The position numbers were made by a program, and so were the translations under genes. From contig JACGWO010000007.1 of assembly GCA_034509735.1 (NCBI GenBank), positions 23,092,046 through 23,156,045 of the forward strand: 64,000 nucleotides of DNA, read 5' to 3'. The stretch's first letter is position 1. Each line of letters opens with the position of its first letter. The notes beneath the pieces are model-generated. The model was not told the origin of the DNA. It saw nothing but the letters and a program-made list of their open reading frames with translations, and made no database searches. Source of the DNA: Sesamum alatum (taxonomy: Eukaryota > Streptophyta > Magnoliopsida > Lamiales > Pedaliaceae). Below, piece after piece: positions 59,670-64,000 of the stretch.

Positions 59670-61639
59670 TGAAAGCCAATGAATGGCGTGTGGATCATCC
59701 CGGGAGGAGCGCGAATGTGGAAGCACGAATTTAAACATGCTTTGTACATAATCATAAATAACACGTTCAAGGGGTGTTCCCTTGAAACTCCCGGGTATTT
59801 GGTGTATCTCATGAATAAATGAAGCATGCATATCATGAAGGCCATAGGGTTAAAAACCGAAGACATAACAACAAAAGGAACCTACCCGGTCATAGTTTTG
59901 TCTTCAAACCGCTACATGCGTTGTTCCCCGTTTTGCACCAAGATCTCAAAGAAGAGACCCTCTAAATCGTCTACGCAATATGTCCGCGTTTCTTGATCCT
60001 CGTGCTAGAAAAAAATCAAGTGTATATTTATTTAGAGAGGACTGATCGACCAAGCGTTATTAATTAACGTGATCAATCCTCCTAATGTACACTGGTATGG
60101 AACAAGGACTAAAAACCTTTCTTGGAGGAAGAGGTGGGGACGAGAGAGAGAGAGAGGGAGAGGGTCGAGCCCTAGTGTGTGTGTGTTTTCACTTACTGAT
60201 CATCATTCTCAAGTTTCATCCTAGAAGTATTTATAGAAGTGGAATCCTATTCCTCTTCAAACTCCAACTTTTAGAAGCATGGTTTGACTAGGATTTTGAC
60301 CTAGTCAAATTAAACTTAGATTAGTCAAACTAATCTAGGCCTTTGATCTCTTCTCTTTATTCTCATCCGCCCATCACTTTGATGGATTATTTATGGAATA
60401 TTTAAATCCTATTTAAATAAACCATAGGGTTTTAAATAAATAATAACAATTAATATTTATTTTAAGCCCATTTTATTTATTCCAATAAATCTAATTTATT
60501 AGTTAATTTCATTTAATCTAATTAAAGGAATCAACAATCCAAGAAAGAAAAGGGGAACCAATTTAATCCAATTAAATTGTTCAACCTCTCTAAATTAGTT
60601 CTAAATTAAATACCTTTGTCACGGGTGGATTGTGTGTGACTCTTTAGGTTCACCCTCAGCTAGAGTTGGCCGAATCGCCAATCATCTCATGAAGGGAATT
60701 CGTCCGTCACCATGGATGGCCGTCTAGCAACAGTCCATGGCACTAGAGACTAAGTGAATATTTATGGTGTGAACATTTAGGCTCTTCAATATGTTTATCC
60801 TTCCATCTACAATCTCACAGCTTAGAGTCTAGGGCATGGATCTGTAGGTACCCATTCTTGACTTAAGCCTTGCCTCGTCCACACTAAACGTCACAGGGGT
60901 CCTACCCATTGTTCAGTCACTGTGGTCACAGATTTATCAGGGACGAGTCTTAGAGTAAAGTGAGATATTACTGTCAACCTTTTGATAGGAGATGGATCCT
61001 TTCTTAGGACAAGCTGTCACACTACACATCTTGATTGCACTAGATAGCTCTTATGACAACCAAGTCACTAGACTTGGTAGCCTCTTGCCATATCTAAGAT
61101 ACAGGCACGGTGTGTAGGTGATCTCAGTAATCCCTCAGGCCTAAGGATCAAATTCGTACTATTGGAACCGGGAATACAAGTCATACCGACTGACCCTACT
61201 CAAGCTCTTCCATGACAGTTCCCTCGAGTCACCTCAGTCAGCTGCCACCTAGCTGGCTGACCCACTAACATTGAATGGACGAGCCTCGTCACTTGTCGAT
61301 GAAACGCAACTGCAATTGCTTAGTGCAAGTCTTACACACGGATTCTCGATACCCTATCTTGAGATTCCTTGACTTGGAGTGTTCCAGACTGATCCATAGA
61401 AACTGATTTCATGAACTACCATCTAATGCGCAGTTCCAGTTTCTTGGAATGTCGTTTCGATCTGTGGGCTTTGCTTGTGCAGTGAATAGTTAATGTAAAG
61501 TAGTAAGTGAACACAAACAAAGTATTGAGCCAAATGAATATCATTTTCTTATTCATGACAATTATTAAAACACCGAAACTGTTCAGACATAGGTTAGATT
61601 AGCCCAATCAGGTTGGCTTCATGGTCACCTATTCTAACA
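59670..61639 (-). repeat. 5' LTR of element H
   Basis: 1970-bp beta LTR (TGAAAGCCAATGAATGG to ATTCTAACA). U3 core near 60707-60785, TATA motif 60228-60235. No partner LTR in the window. Confidence 0.9.
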
Positions 61640-62710
61640 TAAGGAACCTTTCCCGAGCTCCTCGGCAGCTAGTTGATGAGGGAATAATGAAGACGGGTCT
61701 TCCCCGGGAGGGAGAGAGATGAACCGCCGGAGGAGAAAGAGGCGGAGGGAGAAGAGGTAAGGGAGGCGAGTCTGACCCCACTAGAGAGAGCTTCCTTCTT
61801 TAACGCTTCTGATGTTTCCCATCTGTGGAGGAGTATGGGATTCCCCCGGGTTATACTATAGATGTCCCTTCTCTAGACAGCTCACCAAAGCTCCCTCTGC
61901 CCAGTTGTTTATGCTTTTATTAGGCTGAGTTGAGGGCCTGTCTGTTATGACATGTTTTTACTTTCCTCCATGTTAAATTTTTCTGCTGCTTTGGTGATTA
62001 GGGGTTGGCCACCCCATGCATATTTCTGTTAATTCTTGAAAAAGAAGGCAAACTAGTTTTTCTGGTGAATATGAGAATACTTGTGGTAAGGTGTGACTTT
62101 CTTCCTCTTTTTGGGGCAATGGATAGACCTGGGCATGGCCAAAGTTTTGCTTCTTTTGCTTGAAGTGATGCTTGTAAAAACAAGACTTGCTCATTTTTAG
62201 GAAAGGCCACGCCTGCCATAGGTAGGGCTATTTTTACAGGATGCCTGCAGTATGGCAGGGGCTTATTTTACGGAGTGCCTGCAGTGTGGGCGGGCTTACT
62301 TGATGAAGTGTCTGCAGTGTGGCAGGGCTTGTTTTATGAAATGCTTGCATTGATTTAGGGTTTGTATTATGGCAGGACTTTGTTTCTGGGCATACCCACT
62401 AGCGCGATAGTTTAGTGAAAGTAGCATTTTGTGACGGGGGAATTTTACCCTTTCTGGGAGGCCTTGCAAGAATCCTACTATGGAGTAAGCTTTTATGAAT
62501 GCATAGGTTCCCGCTCTGGGCAGGAAGGTAAAGGTGCCCTCTGGGGGCGGGACTTGTTATCTTCTAAGGGGATCCCTGCCACAGGAGGGGCACGAGGATA
62601 TCCTTCCGAGGAAGACACAACTTGGAGGCTAGACTTACTTCTTGAAGGGATTTCTATTAGGAAGGACAAGAGGATATCCTTCTAAAGATGGTTGCCTCTG
62701 CCTAAACAGG
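61640..62710 (-). other. gypsy 3' non-coding region
   Basis: Lies downstream of the gypsy integrase on the minus strand. 62220-62660 contains degenerate repeats (gcctgcagtgtggcagggcttattt-like), of the same kind as in gypsy B at 44560-44870. 61640-62200 holds short frames without recognisable domains. Confidence 0.5.
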
Positions 62711-63560
62711 AGGACTTATGCAAAGAATCTTTTGAAATTATGTATGTTCCATGGGAGAGGGAGAGGGTGTCCTTCTCCATCCTCTAACTCGTAAGCTTCG
62801 CTGCCCAAGATCTCTAGCTTGCCTACCAGCTTTGATGCTTCCACCTTTCGGACCACCAAGTCTCCAACTTGAGAATCACAAGGTCTGGCCCGCCTATTAT
62901 AGGCGTCGATCATTATGTTTTTGTATCTTTGGTTTCAGAGGAAAACTTTTTTCCCTGAGTTCTTCAATGAAATTGAGGTTCTCTTCAGGTAGATTATTGT
63001 TGTCATCTTCTGAATAGCACATTATCCGATGGGAAGGCATACCCACCTCGGCCGGTATTACATCATCCGTCTCGTTATACTAGGGAAAAGGGGCTTTTGC
63101 CTGTAGAATTTCTAGGTGTGATTCGATAGGTCAAAAGGATACTAGTGAATTCTTCAGCCCAGTTGCCCTCGGCTCTATCTAACCTTCTCTTGATACCTAG
63201 TAGGAGGGTTCAATTGGTGACCTCCACCTGCCCATTAGCTTGAGGGTAAGCCACAAAATTGAACCTCTGTTTGATTCGCAACCCCTTGCACCAATATGGT
63301 ATCGTATTCCCTCGGAACTGCCATCCATTGTCTGAGATGATTTCATGGGAGAGCCCAAAGCGATATATAATATTTTTCCACAAGAACTTCATGACTTCCC
63401 CCTCGTTAATGTGAGAGAGAGAGGCTCAACCTCTATCTATTTCGTAAAGTAGTCCATAGCTACAAGCAAGAATTTTCGTTGACTAAGAGCCAGGGGGAAT
63501 GGCCATACAATTTGTTGCTCAGGCCCCCTAAGGGGGCGGATACGGATGTGGATATGCCTG
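62711..63560 (-). pseudogene. gypsy integrase remnant (Tat/Ogre type)
   Basis: Minus strand, in order: PFPLALSQRKFLLVAMDYF-like (frames broken), an open stretch 63392-63210 with ISDNGWQF and YPQANGQVEVTN, then NSTG-like and SLV traces. The last open stretch, 62913-62716 (NRRARP, VGDLVVRK, GKLEILG, YELEDGEGHPLPLPWN), is the integrase C-terminal region of plant gypsy elements. Several frameshifts and stops. Confidence 0.85.
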
Positions 63561-63572
63561 CAAGCCAGCCTT

Positions 63573-64000
63573 TGAAAGATTGTGGATCATCCCGGAAAAT
63601 AGCGCGAATGCGGAAGCACGGTATAAAATTAAATAACAAAATTTAAACATGATTTTACGTAAAATAAAGAACACGTTCAAGGGTGTACCCTTGAAGTTCC
63701 CGGGTGTTTGGTGTATCTCATGAATTAAAAGCATATAAACAATCATGGAGGCCATAAGATTTAAAATAAAAGAAGAGACGAAAACGTAAAAGGGAATTAT
63801 CGATTTGTCGTTTTTGTCTTCTAACCGGTACTCGCGTTGTTCCCCAATTTGCACCAAATCTCGTATGTGAGATTCTCCAAATTGTGACACGCAATCCGCC
63901 CACGTATCTTGCACGTCGTGCTAGTGAATGAACAAGTATATAGGAGAGGACGGATCAATCACACGTTATTAATTAACGGGATTAATCCTCCTTTTGTTCA
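63573..64000 (-). repeat. copia LTR M (partial, off right edge)
   Basis: Starts TGAAAGATTGTGGATC, the reverse of the end of solo LTR I, and follows that LTR to the window end. Whether it is solo or part of a full element cannot be seen. Confidence 0.85.

Larger units (their letters stand above)
50776..61639 (-). mobile_element. truncated copia retrotransposon H
   Basis: Minus strand: 5' LTR (59670-61639), PBS, leader, gag, protease and integrase, ending at about 50776 against gypsy sequence. RT, RNase H and 3' LTR are absent. Solo LTRs K and L are inserted in it. Protein sequence is closest to G (for example IDLEQVY and PSMIKNIISIPLLDNSGYEF in both). Confidence 0.85.

Overview
The window is plant nuclear DNA, most likely from a eudicot with a repeat-rich genome. 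It is built almost entirely from transposable elements, mainly Ty1/copia LTR retrotransposons, inserted into one another and into older Ty3/gypsy and TIR-transposon remnants. I find no host protein-coding gene, tRNA, rRNA or CRISPR array. The plant assignment rests on copia Gag-Pol proteins of plant type, primer-binding sites matching plant initiator tRNA-Met, a Tat/Ogre-like gypsy integrase and MITE-like elements.

Left half (1-28298): a four-level nest. LTR remnant F (27882-28298) carries copia element E (minus strand, running off the left edge; its LTR is split into 2450-3246 and 26482-27881). E's LTR is interrupted by copia element D (plus strand, 3247-26476, TSD ccaag/ccaat). D's pol region is interrupted by copia element C (minus strand, 8622-23638, TSD gcatg on both sides). 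C is a tandem array with four LTRs: a full internal region lies between LTR1 and LTR2, and two ~411-bp leader fragments separate LTR2, LTR3 and LTR4. LTR3 is a visible recombinant of LTR4 and LTR2, which records the unequal crossover that expanded the array.

Middle (28299-49060): two copies, A and B, of the same older block: a gag-only gypsy element, then a TIR element containing a ~535-bp long-TIR MITE. Copy A is split by copia element G (30007-40323), the best-preserved element here. G has two ~1.97-kb LTRs, PBS, PPT and a Gag-Pol frame broken only by a frameshift at the integrase catalytic Glu and a nonsense codon near the end of RNase H. Solo LTR I (42232-44200) separates A from B.

Right part (49112-64000): LTR fragment J, a plus-strand gypsy gag/protease scrap, then truncated copia H (50776-61639). 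H holds two solo LTRs with perfect TSDs: K in its integrase gene (ctcac) and L in its leader (ctgcc). A decayed gypsy integrase (62711-63560) and the start of LTR M follow.

The copia LTRs fall into three related groups: alpha (C, J, K; ~2.23 kb), beta (F, G, H, I, M; ~1.97 kb) and gamma (D, E, L; ~2.2 kb). All share U3 sequence, including a nearly invariant core. Their leaders share a PBS, a GC-rich block of very variable length and a pair of 11-bp palindromes about 70-85 bp apart. No element is intact for all proteins; G is closest, and the others are non-autonomous or fossils.
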